64,000 bases of DNA from Bacillus methanolicus PB1 (GTDB lineage Bacteria; Bacillota; Bacilli; Bacillales; Cytobacillaceae), in assembly GCF_000262755.1 (NCBI RefSeq), contig NZ_AFEU01000001.1, positions 496,001 through 560,000 of the forward strand, given 5' to 3'. Shown here piece after piece: positions 16,931 through 25,797 of this stretch. The number at the start of each line of letters is the position of its first letter. Position 1 is the first letter of the stretch. The notes beneath the pieces are model-generated. The model was not told the DNA's origin, did not search any database, and saw only the letters and a list, made by a program, of their open reading frames with translations. A program made the position numbers and the translations under genes.

Positions 16931-16993
16931 TTTGCACTCCTCCTAAAGTTAAATGTATTTGGTATAAAACCTCTTTGTGTATTTTTTAGGAGG
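16931..16993 (-). promoter_or_regulatory. Leader able to mask the ribosome-binding site (copy 2)
   Basis: CCTCCTAAA (16993-16985) is complementary over 9 bases to TTTAGGAGG (16947-16939), the ribosome-binding site of the gene starting at 16930. The body of the leader matches copy 1 at most positions (AAATACACA, then GAGG or GGGG, then TTTTATACCA). Confidence 0.55.
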
Positions 16994-17283
16994 CAAAAAA
17001 ACAGCATATATATAAGAAACAAATAAAAGCAACAAAAAAACTCTTACTTATACAAAGGCAAATTACACAACAATACCCACAATACTAAATTCTAAAATAA
17101 GAAAAATAGTGTATAGTATAAAAGATGGGTATTTAATTGTACGTGTATATTTTATCCTTGTATAAATAAGAGTTTAGTTAAATGTATATATATGTTGTTT
17201 GTATATTTATATTACTATAGAATAAATTTCTTGTAAAGGACCTTTTTGCAAAAAAAAACAAAAAAGTAGAAGAAAAAAATCTT

Positions 17284-17388
17284 CTACTTGATAACTTTAA
17301 AATTTTTAAAATTCTTTTTCTTATCTGCTTTTTCTAATCTCTTGATAAATTGTTTGATAAACTCTTTCCAATCTACCTGCTTAGTCAT
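17284..17388 (-). CDS. Small basic protein, 34 residues (paralogue A)
   Basis: Begins MTKQVDWKEFIKQF and ends in a lysine-rich helix finishing KVIK. Its ATG overlaps the stop of the Rad52-like gene as TAATG, with AAGGAGAG 7 bases upstream, so it is probably translationally coupled. A close relative lies at 30954-31055. The conserved start and separate ribosome-binding sites argue that both are real genes. Function unknown. Confidence 0.7.
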   Translation of the reverse strand: MTKQVDWKEFIKQFIKRLEKADKKKNFKNFKVIK

Positions 17389-17951
17389 TACTTAACTCTC
17401 CTTATTTGATTATTTCTGTAAAACTGTTGACATTCTCTGCAAAGAGTTTTCCCAAAGAAAGTGTCAGCATACTTCTTACTGAAATTAACTTCTGCCTCTG
17501 AAATAATAGATCCGCAATCCATACAAGCATATTGAACATTTTTAATCTCTTGTTGCCGTTGTTGAGGTTGTTGATATTGTTGCTGCGGTCTCTGTTGTTG
17601 ACTGATTGAAGTTTCTCTGAATACACAAGGCACACCGAACAGCGAGGCACATTTCGTTAGTGAAAGGGCACTTGCACTCTTCATGCAGTCTCCTAGAGTT
17701 TTTCCTTCTAAAGCAGAACTTCCCCAAGCCTCCCTTGTTGTTCCGTTGATTGTAAGAGAACCAAGAACAGCAATCTCCCCATTCTTTTCGAAATGATCTT
17801 TTACAACAAAACTCCAAGATCCGGGAGGTAATTCCATTAATCTCTCTTCAATATGATAAACAGGAACATATCTATATATCATATTCTTTTTTCCTTGCCG
17901 TTCACGGATTTGGCTAGGCTCAAAAGGTCTTGTTAATCTGTTGTAATCCAT
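17388..17951 (-). CDS. Rad52-family single-strand annealing protein with zinc ribbon
   Basis: 187 residues. The core (VPVYHIEERLMELPPGSWSF, LGSLTINGTTREAWG, GDCMKSASALSLTKCASLFG) matches the Rad52/Rad22 annealing fold used by phages and integrative elements for recombination. A glutamine-rich linker (about residues 118-134) leads to a C-terminal zinc ribbon with CMDC and CREC pairs. It probably binds single-stranded DNA and anneals it in the cytoplasm. ATG with GGAG 9 bases upstream. It is followed by the overlapping small gene at 17284. Confidence 0.8.
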   Translation of the reverse strand: MDYNRLTRPFEPSQIRERQGKKNMIYRYVPVYHIEERLMELPPGSWSFVVKDHFEKNGEIAVLGSLTINGTTREAWGSSALEGKTLGDCMKSASALSLTKCASLFGVPCVFRETSISQQQRPQQQYQQPQQRQQEIKNVQYACMDCGSIISEAEVNFSKKYADTFFGKTLCRECQQFYRNNQIRRVK

Positions 17952-18196
17952 TTTTACACACTCCTAATAAATGTTTTTTATAAAAGAAAGAAGACAGGTG
18001 CTCTTTCTTTCCTGCCTTCTTTCCATTTGTCTTTTGGCCAAAGTACAAATTCTCTTGAGTAAACTTCTTTTAGTTCTACAATAAAAAATACCATAATATA
18101 GCAGTTGTTAATACTTAGTAGATAATTCCTCCAGTAGATACGAATGTGAATATGTGAGAGAATATCACACTTACTTTTTCTGATAACTTTTCTTTT

Positions 18197-18307
18197 TTAT
18201 TCTCTTTTAGATAAAAGATATATAGAAGTAAACATTCCTAAAACAATTAGGAGCAAAGTTAGATAAACAAAACCCATTGTAAATTGTGTGATAAAAGATA
18301 CTGTCAT
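18197..18307 (-). CDS. Small single-pass membrane protein, 36 residues
   Basis: From the ATG at 18307: a hydrophobic stretch of about 20 residues (FVYLTLLLIVLGMFTSIYLL) ends in SKRE. AGGAGG lies 10 bases upstream of this ATG; an in-frame ATG at 18316 sits almost on the site. It is too short for standard gene calling but has a good translation signal. Function unknown. Confidence 0.55.
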   Translation of the reverse strand: MTVSFITQFTMGFVYLTLLLIVLGMFTSIYLLSKRE

Positions 18308-18615
18308 AGAGATCATACCTCCTAATAGTGTGTATTTTTCTGTAAAAGGGTGGGAGCAGGAACTACTCCCGAAGCGTATATAATCTTACCTTTACAGAAA
18401 GGAGAATACCAAAACTGTCTTGAGTGACAAGTTTTATGATGGACTCTTCCATTTCAAATTAAGAAACCCTTTTTCTTTAGAAAAAATTTTTTAGAAAATG
18501 GCTCTGTTAAACGATAACTGTTGATAATCAGTAAAAAAATTAAGGACCAGTTGGAAGTCCTTTTTCTGGAAGGCTGTTTTCGTAAACTTTGTTGTTTTTT
18601 GAAAAAAATAGAGTA

Positions 18616-18624
18616 TGTTATAAT
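18616..18624 (+). promoter_or_regulatory. Extended -10 promoter element
   Basis: TG-T-TATAAT is a perfect extended -10 motif, about 40 bases upstream of the small gene starting at 18665. TTGAAA lies 14 bases before TATAAT, too close for a normal -35. Confidence 0.5.
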
Positions 18625-18664
18625 AATACAATTATTGTTAAATATAAATAGGAGGTGCCATGAT

Positions 18665-18853
18665 TTGGTAAAGAACTTACCTTTGTTATTAGCAATGTTA
18701 GTAATAGGTTGCAGCACCACAACTATTCCTTTAACTACAAATTCCCCTCAGTTTGTAGAGTGGTTCCTACTAATAGCAGGTATTATTTTAAATATCTGGA
18801 GTATGATGGGTTTAATCTTACATTTAGGCATAAAAAGACTTAGTAACAATTGA
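18665..18853 (+). CDS. Small two-helix membrane protein, 62 residues
   Basis: The TTG start lies 9 bases after AGGAGG. It has two hydrophobic segments (LLLAMLVIGC and FLLIAGIILNIWSMMGLIL). The LVIGCS sequence resembles a lipobox, but the N-terminus is very short for a lipoprotein signal. It is similar in size and layout to the gene at 19162-19341. Both are on the plus strand with extended -10 promoters, unlike most neighbours. Confidence 0.6.
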   Translation: MVKNLPLLLAMLVIGCSTTTIPLTTNSPQFVEWFLLIAGIILNIWSMMGLILHLGIKRLSNN

Positions 18854-18885
18854 TATTTACACAATTCCTCTTAAATTGTTGACTG

Positions 18886-19045
18886 TTATCTTATTAGATT
18901 TTGACAAGCAGAAATAAGCATTTGATTAACTTGCTCATCTAGTGCTATTTTTTTACCCATTTCAAGCCAACGGAAATAATAAAGGTAGTTATCCAAGTAA
19001 TTTGTTGCAACTCCTTGAAAAATAACAGTCTTAGAACAATTATCT
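18886..19045 (-). pseudogene. C-terminal remnant of a transposase
   Basis: The last ~52 codons of a lost gene with a natural stop. Translation gives TVIFQGVATNYLDNYLYYF, then WLEMGKKIALDEQVNQ, and ends NLIR. The 'FQGVATNYLxNYL' phrase is like the end of IS1595-type DDE transposases. The upstream part of the gene is absent. Confidence 0.55.
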
Positions 19046-19130
19046 ATAATTAATGTAAGAAACGGAAACCATTTAATGGATTAACCGTAAATAAAAAAAC
19101 TAATAACAATAATAAAAATTGGAAATCATT

Positions 19131-19139
19131 TGCTATAAT
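19131..19139 (+). promoter_or_regulatory. Extended -10 promoter element
   Basis: TG-C-TATAAT lies about 20 bases upstream of the start at 19162. No convincing -35 box precedes it, consistent with an extended -10 promoter. Confidence 0.5.
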
Positions 19140-19161
19140 ATACAAAAGTGAGGTGATGAAA

Positions 19162-19341
19162 TTGAATAATAAAAATATTGTTTTTGTGTCACTCGGTTTA
19201 ATTTTCTTAATGTTATCATTAACTCTTACCTTGCCTACCCCTCTATGGAGTGTATTGCTTGGTATAAGTATAATTTCAAACATTACAGGAACTGCACTTT
19301 TAATGCGTTTTATAAAAACTCCGCAAAATAGTATAAGATAG
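19162..19341 (+). CDS. Small two-helix membrane protein, 59 residues
   Basis: TTG start preceded by GTGAGGTGA; GTG and ATG codons just upstream overlap the ribosome-binding site. Two hydrophobic segments (VFVSLGLIFLMLSLTLTL and LLGISIISNITGTALLM) are joined by TPLWSV. It resembles the gene at 18665-18853 in length, strand and topology. Followed by its own terminator. Function unknown. Confidence 0.65.
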   Translation: MNNKNIVFVSLGLIFLMLSLTLTLPTPLWSVLLGISIISNITGTALLMRFIKTPQNSIR

Positions 19342-19346
19342 TTTTT

Positions 19347-19380
19347 AAAGCGACCTTTCTTAGTATGGTCGCTTTTACTT
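19347..19380 (+). terminator. Rho-independent terminator
   Basis: AAAGCGACC / GGTCGCTTT (9 bp, perfect) with a short T-rich tail, directly after the small membrane protein gene. Confidence 0.85.
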
Positions 19381-19586
19381 TATTAATTTTATCAACAGTA
19401 TTGATTAACAAAACCTAGAAAATAAAAAAAGAAGATAGCACTGCTACTATCTCCATTTCATTACTATGATACAGTATGCTATGTATAAAGAAATTAATCC
19501 TTTCCTGTTTTCTTTCTTCTTATAGTATTCAGAAGTATAAGATAGGAAGTCATAAGTCCTATTACTTTGATAAATGAAGTACACAT

Positions 19587-19778
19587 CTAGCCCCTTATTT
19601 TTGGAAAAATATATACTTTTATTAGTGCTGCTAGTGCCAGTAAATAAATGAATTGAAATACCTCCATTGCTGTGAAGATAACCTCTTCAAAAAATAATGT
19701 ATCTAGAAATACGGCAAACACTCCAAGTAATCCTGACATTAGTGATAACAAGAAACAGAAATACCAGAAATATTTCAT
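19587..19778 (-). CDS. Small membrane protein, 63 residues
   Basis: Starts at the ATG at 19778, 8 bases after GAGG. Two hydrophobic segments (YFCFLLSLMSGLLGVFAVFL and FQFIYLLALAALIKVYIF). Unrecognised; one of several orphan membrane proteins of the element. Confidence 0.6.
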   Translation of the reverse strand: MKYFWYFCFLLSLMSGLLGVFAVFLDTLFFEEVIFTAMEVFQFIYLLALAALIKVYIFPKIRG

Positions 19779-19979
19779 TTTCATAACCTCTTTTGTTTTT
19801 ATTCCCATTATTAACATTATTTACATTAAAAATAAATAAAAACGGATCGACTAGCATACACCGATCGCCCCATTTTTAAAAAGAGTGCCGAACAAGAGAA
19901 GGTGATATATATGAAAGCAAACAAGCAGTTGCAATTGCCTTCACTATGTATACGACTTCTTTAGCCTTGTTTGTAGGTG

Positions 19980-20201
19980 TTACAAAAAATTTATATACAA
20001 TTTTTTGTATTTCTCATTTGTATCGTTGTAAGTAGTATGGTGGGTACCAAGTTCATTCGCTATTTCGCGTGTTGTATAACCATACATAAAGTAATATATA
20101 ATTGCTTCCATTTCTTTTTCAGTTTGGGATTCAATATACTTATCTATTGAATATTTAAAGATTAAACACTGCTTTTTATCTACGAAAATAAGAACGAACA
20201 T
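19980..20201 (-). pseudogene. Remnant of a sigma-70 region 4-like HTH protein
   Basis: The C-terminal 55 residues (SIDKYIESQTEKEMEAIIYY, then GYTTREIANELGTHHTTYND) look like the helix-turn-helix of phage late-gene activators or sigma region 4. The upstream part of the frame runs into the terminator of the gene at 20301, so the true N-terminus is lost and there is no ribosome-binding site. Confidence 0.5.
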
Positions 20202-20212
20202 TCGAGTAGATA

Positions 20213-20245
20213 AACAAAAAAGAACCCTCCGAAAAGGAGAGTTCC
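20213..20245 (-). terminator. Rho-independent terminator of the gene at 20301-20768
   Basis: GAACCCTCC / GGAGAGTTC with one mismatch, then a T run on the minus strand. Confidence 0.75.
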
Positions 20246-20300
20246 TTCTGACTTCGATAGGTCTCGCTCGCACAAAAAAAGAGTGTCAAACATTAAATTT

Positions 20301-20768
20301 TTATTTATTTTTTTCCGCCCATATTTCTTCTTCCATCCGATGAATAAACTCTTGGCAATTCATCCAAATGAATGTTCCAGAGGCAGCAATAACAGTAAAG
20401 ATTAACAAAAACACGATTTGCCCACTAATAAGATAGATTGCAGATCCAACGAGGAATCCAATGACACAATATCCAATCCCAAGCGGTAGAGTGTTTATCT
20501 TCATTTTATCTCTTTTAATGTAAATATTCTTATAATTCTTGTAGTACAAAAGTCCAAACATAAACATCAGAGGAGGGTATATCAGATAGCAAATCAAACC
20601 CTGCAAAGGGTTATGGAATGGCATAAAGAATAAGGCAGTATCTAAAATAGCAGTAATAAATACAGAAAAAAATATAAATGGCAATATAAATGCTAACTTT
20701 TGACGACGTGTTTCTAATAGTCTATATGCAACATCTGTATTTATTGAAAAGTTTATAACTTTATTCAT
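20301..20768 (-). CDS. Membrane protein, 155 residues, unknown function
   Basis: Four hydrophobic segments in two pairs (about residues 28-50, 57-78, 96-115, 120-140) with a basic loop between the pairs and a charged C-terminal tail. The ATG at 20768 has GGAG about 11 bases upstream; a GTG at 20780 overlaps the site. Not recognised. Similar in topology to the protein at 29359-29805 of the same element. Confidence 0.7.
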   Translation of the reverse strand: MNKVINFSINTDVAYRLLETRRQKLAFILPFIFFSVFITAILDTALFFMPFHNPLQGLICYLIYPPLMFMFGLLYYKNYKNIYIKRDKMKINTLPLGIGYCVIGFLVGSAIYLISGQIVFLLIFTVIAASGTFIWMNCQEFIHRMEEEIWAEKNK

Positions 20769-21544
20769 TTTTTCTATCACTCCTCTCCGAATCTATATTT
20801 TGTATATATATGACCATATTAACGCACTTGCGGATTGGCTGTCAGGTCCGATCACGAATAAATGTTTGAACTATTTGTTCTACTTTATCCCTTTGGAAAA
20901 TACTTGTAGAAGCAAGGCTTTCAAAATGTCTCTCTCCATTATATTCGATACCTCACGGCATTGAACAATCCTTTGAGAACCTCTTGATAAATGTCGTTCT
21001 TGTCCAAACCGGAAGCAATATCTATGTATTAATTCTTCGAAAACCTCTCATTTTCCTTATTTTGCTAAATTTATAAATTCAATGTAAGATAAAGCAATAG
21101 TAGGCATAAAAAATCACACTCCTTACCTCTTAGTACAGATTGTGAACGGCTGTGTAAAGAAAGAGTGTGAATGATATTATTATTTACTTATATTTTAAGT
21201 TAAACAGACGAAGCGGGAAAATTAATAGAAAGAGTTTTTACACCTCTACCCTTACCAATCTTAGAAGCCAATATAAATTCTGCTGCTAATTTCCTTGCAT
21301 TCTCTCTTACTTCCTATTCACTTAATTCAAATCTTTAATGCAAATGAAGACTAAGATGAAGCGAACCAGAATTTATCTTACCCATTTTCAATAACAGTTG
21401 GAAAATCTAATTCTTTTGGAAATTACTTTAAAGTAGTAAACTTATGTTGTTAAATAAAAATGGCTGCCTTTTTCTTTAAGAATCTTTTTGAAATTTTCTA
21501 CTCCTTCGGAAATTACTATTTTTCCTTCTTTTAATCCAATTTCA
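20769..21544. other. Decayed coding region without an intact gene
   Basis: The minus strand holds broken stretches that look like former coding sequence: EYNGERHFESLASTSIFQRD around 20880-20950, ENARKLAAEFILASKIGKGR around 21230-21310, and KEGKIVISEGVENFKKILKE around 21465-21535. Stops and frame changes separate them. I cannot name the original genes. Confidence 0.45.
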
Positions 21545-23677
21545 TTATATACGGATTTCATCCTCTTGCCTCACAGTAAGTTCCAACTCTATATGTTCAG
21601 ATTTTGAAATTTTATTGTTTTTTGGCTTTGATGTTTTACCTATAGATAAGACCTGTAAAATTGCTTTCTGATAATCATCTATATTAAGTAATTCGTTAAT
21701 TTTATAATCTCCCTTATCTACTATTTCTAACAGTTTTAAAACCTTTAATTCTTTTCCAGTAACCCCTTTTGTTACTTCAATTGCTAATTCCTTATAATAA
21801 TCCTCTAGTTCACCACTTTTTAGTATCATCACATTATTTTTTAACAAATTATCTAAATATTCATCTAACTTTTTTCTAAAATATAAATCCGATTCAAAAT
21901 CTTTATAACTTACTTTTTTAATAACCTTTGGTCTTAAAAATTCCCATAAACTCAATAAATCATCATTAAATTCTTGCTTTGAACACATATCATCCAAAAT
22001 ATAGCAAAGAGTTTTTGCGTCTTTTTGATTAGGATCTAATATCTTCTTTCTAATTTCTTTTGACTTTTTATAATCATCTTTATACTTCATCATCTCAGTT
22101 CTGATTTGGCCAAGAGCATTATGATCAAAACCGTCAATAAAGTTTCCGATTTGTTCTAATCCATTTTCTAAATAATCAAAGTCTGCAATAACAAAATAAT
22201 CAATTCCCAAATCCTTCAATAAAGTTAAATATATTCCAAACTGAGTTTTACCTCCTACCTTAATTACCGATACATTTTGTTTATCCAAAATGCCATGTTG
22301 GTCAAAAGTGAAATCTGCAATAGATGGAATTATATATTCTTCTCCACCTTCAACTAATATTACTTTATCTGCAAAAAATAACTCAGAATTTTTACTCCAT
22401 AATAATTGTTTTATTTTTTGTATATCTTGAATAGTTTTTTCATCCTTAGAGAGACTATAAGTTTTAGTTTTGTTACTATTTTTCGGTTTTCTTACTACAA
22501 TAATATTTTCAATTTCTGTATTTCTAATGAACTCTTGACTGTGAGTAGCAATAATTACTTGATTATTGAAATTATCATTCAGAGAAACAAATTCATCTAA
22601 TTTATTTGATAACATCCTTCGAGCATGAGGATGTAGAAATAGTTCTGGTTCCTCAACGGCTAATACTGAATTTGTTTTATGAAAAGTAGAGCAATAATAT
22701 GAAAAGAGACCTATTATTAAAGCACTCTGAATACCAGAACCCTTTTCCGATAATTTCGATTCATATCCATCGTTTACATAGATACTTATATTTTTATATG
22801 CATCATCATTAGCATTCGGAAGCATTCTAAAACTAATATAACTGTAATTTATTAATTCATGTAGTTTTTCTTTTAGATCCTCAGTTGCATCCTCAAAGAC
22901 TTTATCAATAGACTTTCTTATTAAATCACTTTGAGTTTTAATTTCCTCATTAATACCTTCACTTTTACTATCCCACAGTGATTTAAGTAGTTTACCGTAC
23001 CAAGTCCAGTTATTTGCCTTTAACTGATTAGCAGGCTCTCTAAATGCAGGTAAAATAGAACTAGTAACAAATGCTTCTCTTAAATTCTTGGAAATAGAAA
23101 AGCATCTAAAATACTTTTCATCAATTTTGTCCTTAACTAACATACCATGGATTAGTCTTATTTCTTCACTTTCAACATTTTCCCTTTGTGCATATATATA
23201 AAAAATAACTTCATCTTTATCATTTATCCAGTATCCTAAATTTTCACTTTCAAATGTATCAAGATTACGTGTCTCAAAATCAATTAGGTCAGTTTTTATT
23301 TTATCGTTAATAATAACCTTACCATCTTCATATTTAGCCCAATAATCAATTCCAAAACGTTCTTGTTTTATATACTTTACTTTTTTTATGTTTTCTTTTT
23401 CAATTACTGATCCTGTCAACTTAACAGCAATAAATAATTCAGTCTCATGTATAGTTTGTTTTATTCCTCTTACAGTTTCCTCTGAAGCATAAAAATCCTT
23501 AGTCTCAATTGAATTTTTCGTTGGTAGTTTTTCACCCATTAATAAATCTAGTGCTTTAATTATATTGCTTTTCCCAGCGTTATTTTTCCCTATCAGTATA
23601 TTTTTACCATTATTGAATTTTAAATGTATATCTTTAATACTGCGAAAATTCTTTATATATAATTCTGAAATATACAC
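21545..23677 (-). CDS. OLD-family ATP-dependent nuclease (AAA ATPase + TOPRIM)
   Basis: 710 residues. N-terminal SMC-like ATPase: IKNFRSIKDIHLKFNNGKN, Walker A IGKNNAGKSN, signature LSEKGSGIQSA, Walker B VLAVEEPELFLHPHA, His switch IATHSQEF. C-terminal TOPRIM: VILVEGGEEYIIPSIADF and FVIADFDYLENG. OLD proteins cut or nick DNA and act in phage exclusion. GTG start with GAGGGGGT 7 bases upstream. No UvrD-like helicase partner is next to it, so this is not a standard Gabija pair, and no reverse transcriptase or protease partner is seen. It appears to be a stand-alone defence gene. Confidence 0.88.
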   Translation of the reverse strand: MYISELYIKNFRSIKDIHLKFNNGKNILIGKNNAGKSNIIKALDLLMGEKLPTKNSIETKDFYASEETVRGIKQTIHETELFIAVKLTGSVIEKENIKKVKYIKQERFGIDYWAKYEDGKVIINDKIKTDLIDFETRNLDTFESENLGYWINDKDEVIFYIYAQRENVESEEIRLIHGMLVKDKIDEKYFRCFSISKNLREAFVTSSILPAFREPANQLKANNWTWYGKLLKSLWDSKSEGINEEIKTQSDLIRKSIDKVFEDATEDLKEKLHELINYSYISFRMLPNANDDAYKNISIYVNDGYESKLSEKGSGIQSALIIGLFSYYCSTFHKTNSVLAVEEPELFLHPHARRMLSNKLDEFVSLNDNFNNQVIIATHSQEFIRNTEIENIIVVRKPKNSNKTKTYSLSKDEKTIQDIQKIKQLLWSKNSELFFADKVILVEGGEEYIIPSIADFTFDQHGILDKQNVSVIKVGGKTQFGIYLTLLKDLGIDYFVIADFDYLENGLEQIGNFIDGFDHNALGQIRTEMMKYKDDYKKSKEIRKKILDPNQKDAKTLCYILDDMCSKQEFNDDLLSLWEFLRPKVIKKVSYKDFESDLYFRKKLDEYLDNLLKNNVMILKSGELEDYYKELAIEVTKGVTGKELKVLKLLEIVDKGDYKINELLNIDDYQKAILQVLSIGKTSKPKNNKISKSEHIELELTVRQEDEIRI

Positions 23678-24131
23678 TAATACTACCCCCTCGCTCTATT
23701 TCATTTCTTGATAATGTAAGGTGATAACCTGGCTAAAATATTTCTCATAAAGAAATATGATCCAATAAAAACAAATAATAAACTATAAATATAAATAAAT
23801 TCGACTATTTTCGCTATCGTAGTAGGAATAGTAATGTATATTAATCCTACATCCTAATATAGAATTAATACCAAAACCCTTATGGATATCAGATTTATTC
23901 TTAATTTTCCGCCTCCTTTTTAAACTATTATTTCCAATGATGAAAGTGAATAAGTCTATTACTGTTAATTCCTCAAAATATTTTTGGGCCTGATTCGTAA
24001 AAGATATAAATATTTATTCAATAAAATAAATATCCAAAAGAAAAATGGAGTATATTAAAAAATTAAATCTTTATTGAATTGATAATTCTACTATAATACA
24101 AATATACAGTATTTGTTATTGGAGGGGAATT
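23678..24131. other. AT-rich spacer between divergent genes
   Basis: 454 bases without a supported gene. It must contain the promoter of the OLD-family gene (minus) and that of the gene at 24132 (plus). TACTATAATACAAATA at about 24089-24104 includes a TATAAT that suits the plus-strand gene. Confidence 0.45.
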
Positions 24132-24479
24132 ATGACTGTTAGAAAATTGATAATAATCGGAATTGTTTTATTAACTTTTCCTGTTTCAATTTGGTTTGTT
24201 ATTGCTTTTCAAATTTACTGGGCAATAGGAATTAACCGGTGGGGAAAACATTTGGAATACAACACTCCTTCTCAACAGGAGGCTGAGGAAGTAACAGCAT
24301 ACTTACGAAAAGTATGGTACATCCCAAATCATCCGAAATATTGGGGACGCTGCAAGAATATATATTATTCGGTTCTACATTCCTCACAAGTGAACATTGA
24401 AACTAAAGAGAAATTATACAAAGTATTAAAGAATCATAAAGTATATGGATTAAATCCACCTCGACATAAAGCACTATAG
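24132..24479 (+). CDS. Hypothetical protein with N-terminal membrane anchor, 115 residues
   Basis: One strong hydrophobic segment (residues 6-32) followed by a charged, aromatic-rich soluble part (KVWYIPNHPKYWGRCKNIYY). GGAGGGG before the ATG. The N-terminus resembles a signal anchor. It probably forms an operon with the metallopeptidase gene 76 bases downstream. Function unknown. Confidence 0.7.
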   Translation: MTVRKLIIIGIVLLTFPVSIWFVIAFQIYWAIGINRWGKHLEYNTPSQQEAEEVTAYLRKVWYIPNHPKYWGRCKNIYYSVLHSSQVNIETKEKLYKVLKNHKVYGLNPPRHKAL

Positions 24480-24555
24480 GAAATAAAGATATTTCTAGTT
24501 AACAGCCATTACTTATTGCTCGTAATGGCTGTACTTGTTTGCTGGAGGTAATATT

Positions 24556-25335
24556 GTGCTTAAAAATTTGTTATATGCATTGTTTTATTTCGCTATATTA
24601 TTTATCTTGTATCATTTAACGGCTAGGTTCATATTGGCAAAATATGCAGTTAATCAAGTAAGGCGTGGTAAAAAAATTCAATATTTATTAGTTTTCCCAT
24701 TATCTTTTATTTTTGGTTCACATCGCCAAATCCACATCCTAAAAAAACTCCCAGAAAACTTAGACTGCCCCATATCGAAAAATGAAATTAAATTTATCCT
24801 AAGAGAGGTTTATAAGAAATACCCCCTTTCTATTATAGGTATTGAAAGGATATTTATTATGGAAAGACCTCCCTATTTGAACGAATGTGTTAGAGGTTCG
24901 TATAGACCTACTGGTTTCCTTAAAGGTGAAATATGCTTGTTTGGTTTTTCGTATGAGAATGGTATATATTATCATGGTTTTGGTGAAAGTACTTTTTGGG
25001 CCGATGAACAAATAACAAAGTATGCCGTCATTAATACATTGCTTCATGAATTAGGCCATCATTTACGATATGTAACTTTAGGTGATTTGCATGGTCAAGA
25101 AGTAGAAAAATATTGTGATGATTTTGCAACGGCTCTAGCACTTGAGTTTAATCTCACACCGGGTATTCTGGAAGAAGAGAGATTAGTAGAAGAATACACA
25201 TTGAATCAGTTGCGCAATGAATTATCAGATGCTAAGAAAAAATTTGAGGATGCCATTAAGAAACATGAAGATACCAAAATTGAATATATTCGCCTAAAGC
25301 GTCTTCTTCAAGAAAAGAAAGAAAAGAGAAAATAA
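24556..25335 (+). CDS. Membrane-anchored zinc metallopeptidase-like protein
   Basis: 259 residues from a GTG, 6 bases after CTGGAGGT. An N-terminal membrane segment (residues 3-25) precedes a domain with the zincin motif LLHELGHHLRY and a later EVEKYCDDFATALA, the spacing and content seen in ImmA/IrrE-like and related peptidases (third ligand in E-x3-C-D-D-F-A). The last 60 residues are a charged coiled coil. ImmA-type peptidases cleave repressors of integrative elements, but those are usually soluble and next to the repressor, so the role here is open. Confidence 0.72.
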   Translation: MLKNLLYALFYFAILFILYHLTARFILAKYAVNQVRRGKKIQYLLVFPLSFIFGSHRQIHILKKLPENLDCPISKNEIKFILREVYKKYPLSIIGIERIFIMERPPYLNECVRGSYRPTGFLKGEICLFGFSYENGIYYHGFGESTFWADEQITKYAVINTLLHELGHHLRYVTLGDLHGQEVEKYCDDFATALALEFNLTPGILEEERLVEEYTLNQLRNELSDAKKKFEDAIKKHEDTKIEYIRLKRLLQEKKEKRK

Positions 25336-25340
25336 ACAAC

Positions 25341-25370
25341 AAAACCAGCAGATCGAATACTGCTGGTTTT
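25341..25370 (+). terminator. Rho-independent terminator
   Basis: AAAACCAGCAG / CTGCTGGTTTT is an 11-bp perfect stem with an 8-base loop, directly after the metallopeptidase gene. Confidence 0.9.
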
Positions 25371-25482
25371 AACATTAAATTACTTACTATGTTTGTTTTA
25401 ATATTTGCTATCTCGGATTTCTAGTTATACATACTTTTGTAAATGGATATCCTAGAAAGTTAGGTGACTAATTTTTTCAATT

Positions 25483-25514
25483 AAAAAACCCTAAAGAATA
25501 TTATTCTCTAGGGT
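25483..25514 (-). terminator. Rho-independent terminator
   Basis: ACCCTAAAGAATA pairs with TATTCTCTAGGGT (one mismatch) and is followed on the minus strand by TTTTTT. It ends the PIN-protein operon. Confidence 0.8.
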
Positions 25515-25527
25515 ATAACTATTATTT

Positions 25528-25782
25528 TTAATTATTAGTAGTGTTTTTCCAACGAGGATCATTTTCAAGTTTCTTCAGAAACTCTGAAATCTGTTCTTTA
25601 CTGAACTCTATTTCTGTTTCATAGTATTTATATTCTTCAGTACGATCAATTCTATTGACCAATAAGTTAAAACGAAAAATTATATATGAAACTAACTTCC
25701 ATAGACCATAAATGATAACGAAAGTAATAAAGGCAGGTATTATGAAATTTATTATTAATAAGGTCCAATTCGAAAAAGTCAT
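25528..25782 (-). CDS. Small membrane protein, 84 residues
   Basis: One long hydrophobic region (residues 5-36) then a charged C-terminal half (EIEFSKEQISEFLKKLENDP). The ATG at 25782 lies 8 bases after GGAG. The gene follows the PIN protein gene by 15 bases and shares its terminator, so it may be a partner. Function unknown. Confidence 0.7.
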   Translation of the reverse strand: MTFSNWTLLIINFIIPAFITFVIIYGLWKLVSYIIFRFNLLVNRIDRTEEYKYYETEIEFSKEQISEFLKKLENDPRWKNTTNN

Positions 25783-25797
25783 TAGAATCACTCCACT

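Noticed and set aside
19861-20030. Plus-strand small gene starting at 19911
   Set aside because: A ribosome-binding site and ATG are present, but the frame stops after 17 codons; a longer coding-like frame is out of register, so it is at best decayed.
21545-23677. Gabija system
   Set aside because: No GajB-like helicase gene is adjacent, and the neighbouring DNA shows no readable remnant of one.
24799-25047. Minus-strand open frame inside the metallopeptidase gene
   Set aside because: Shadow of a gene with a clear zinc motif; no translation signal.
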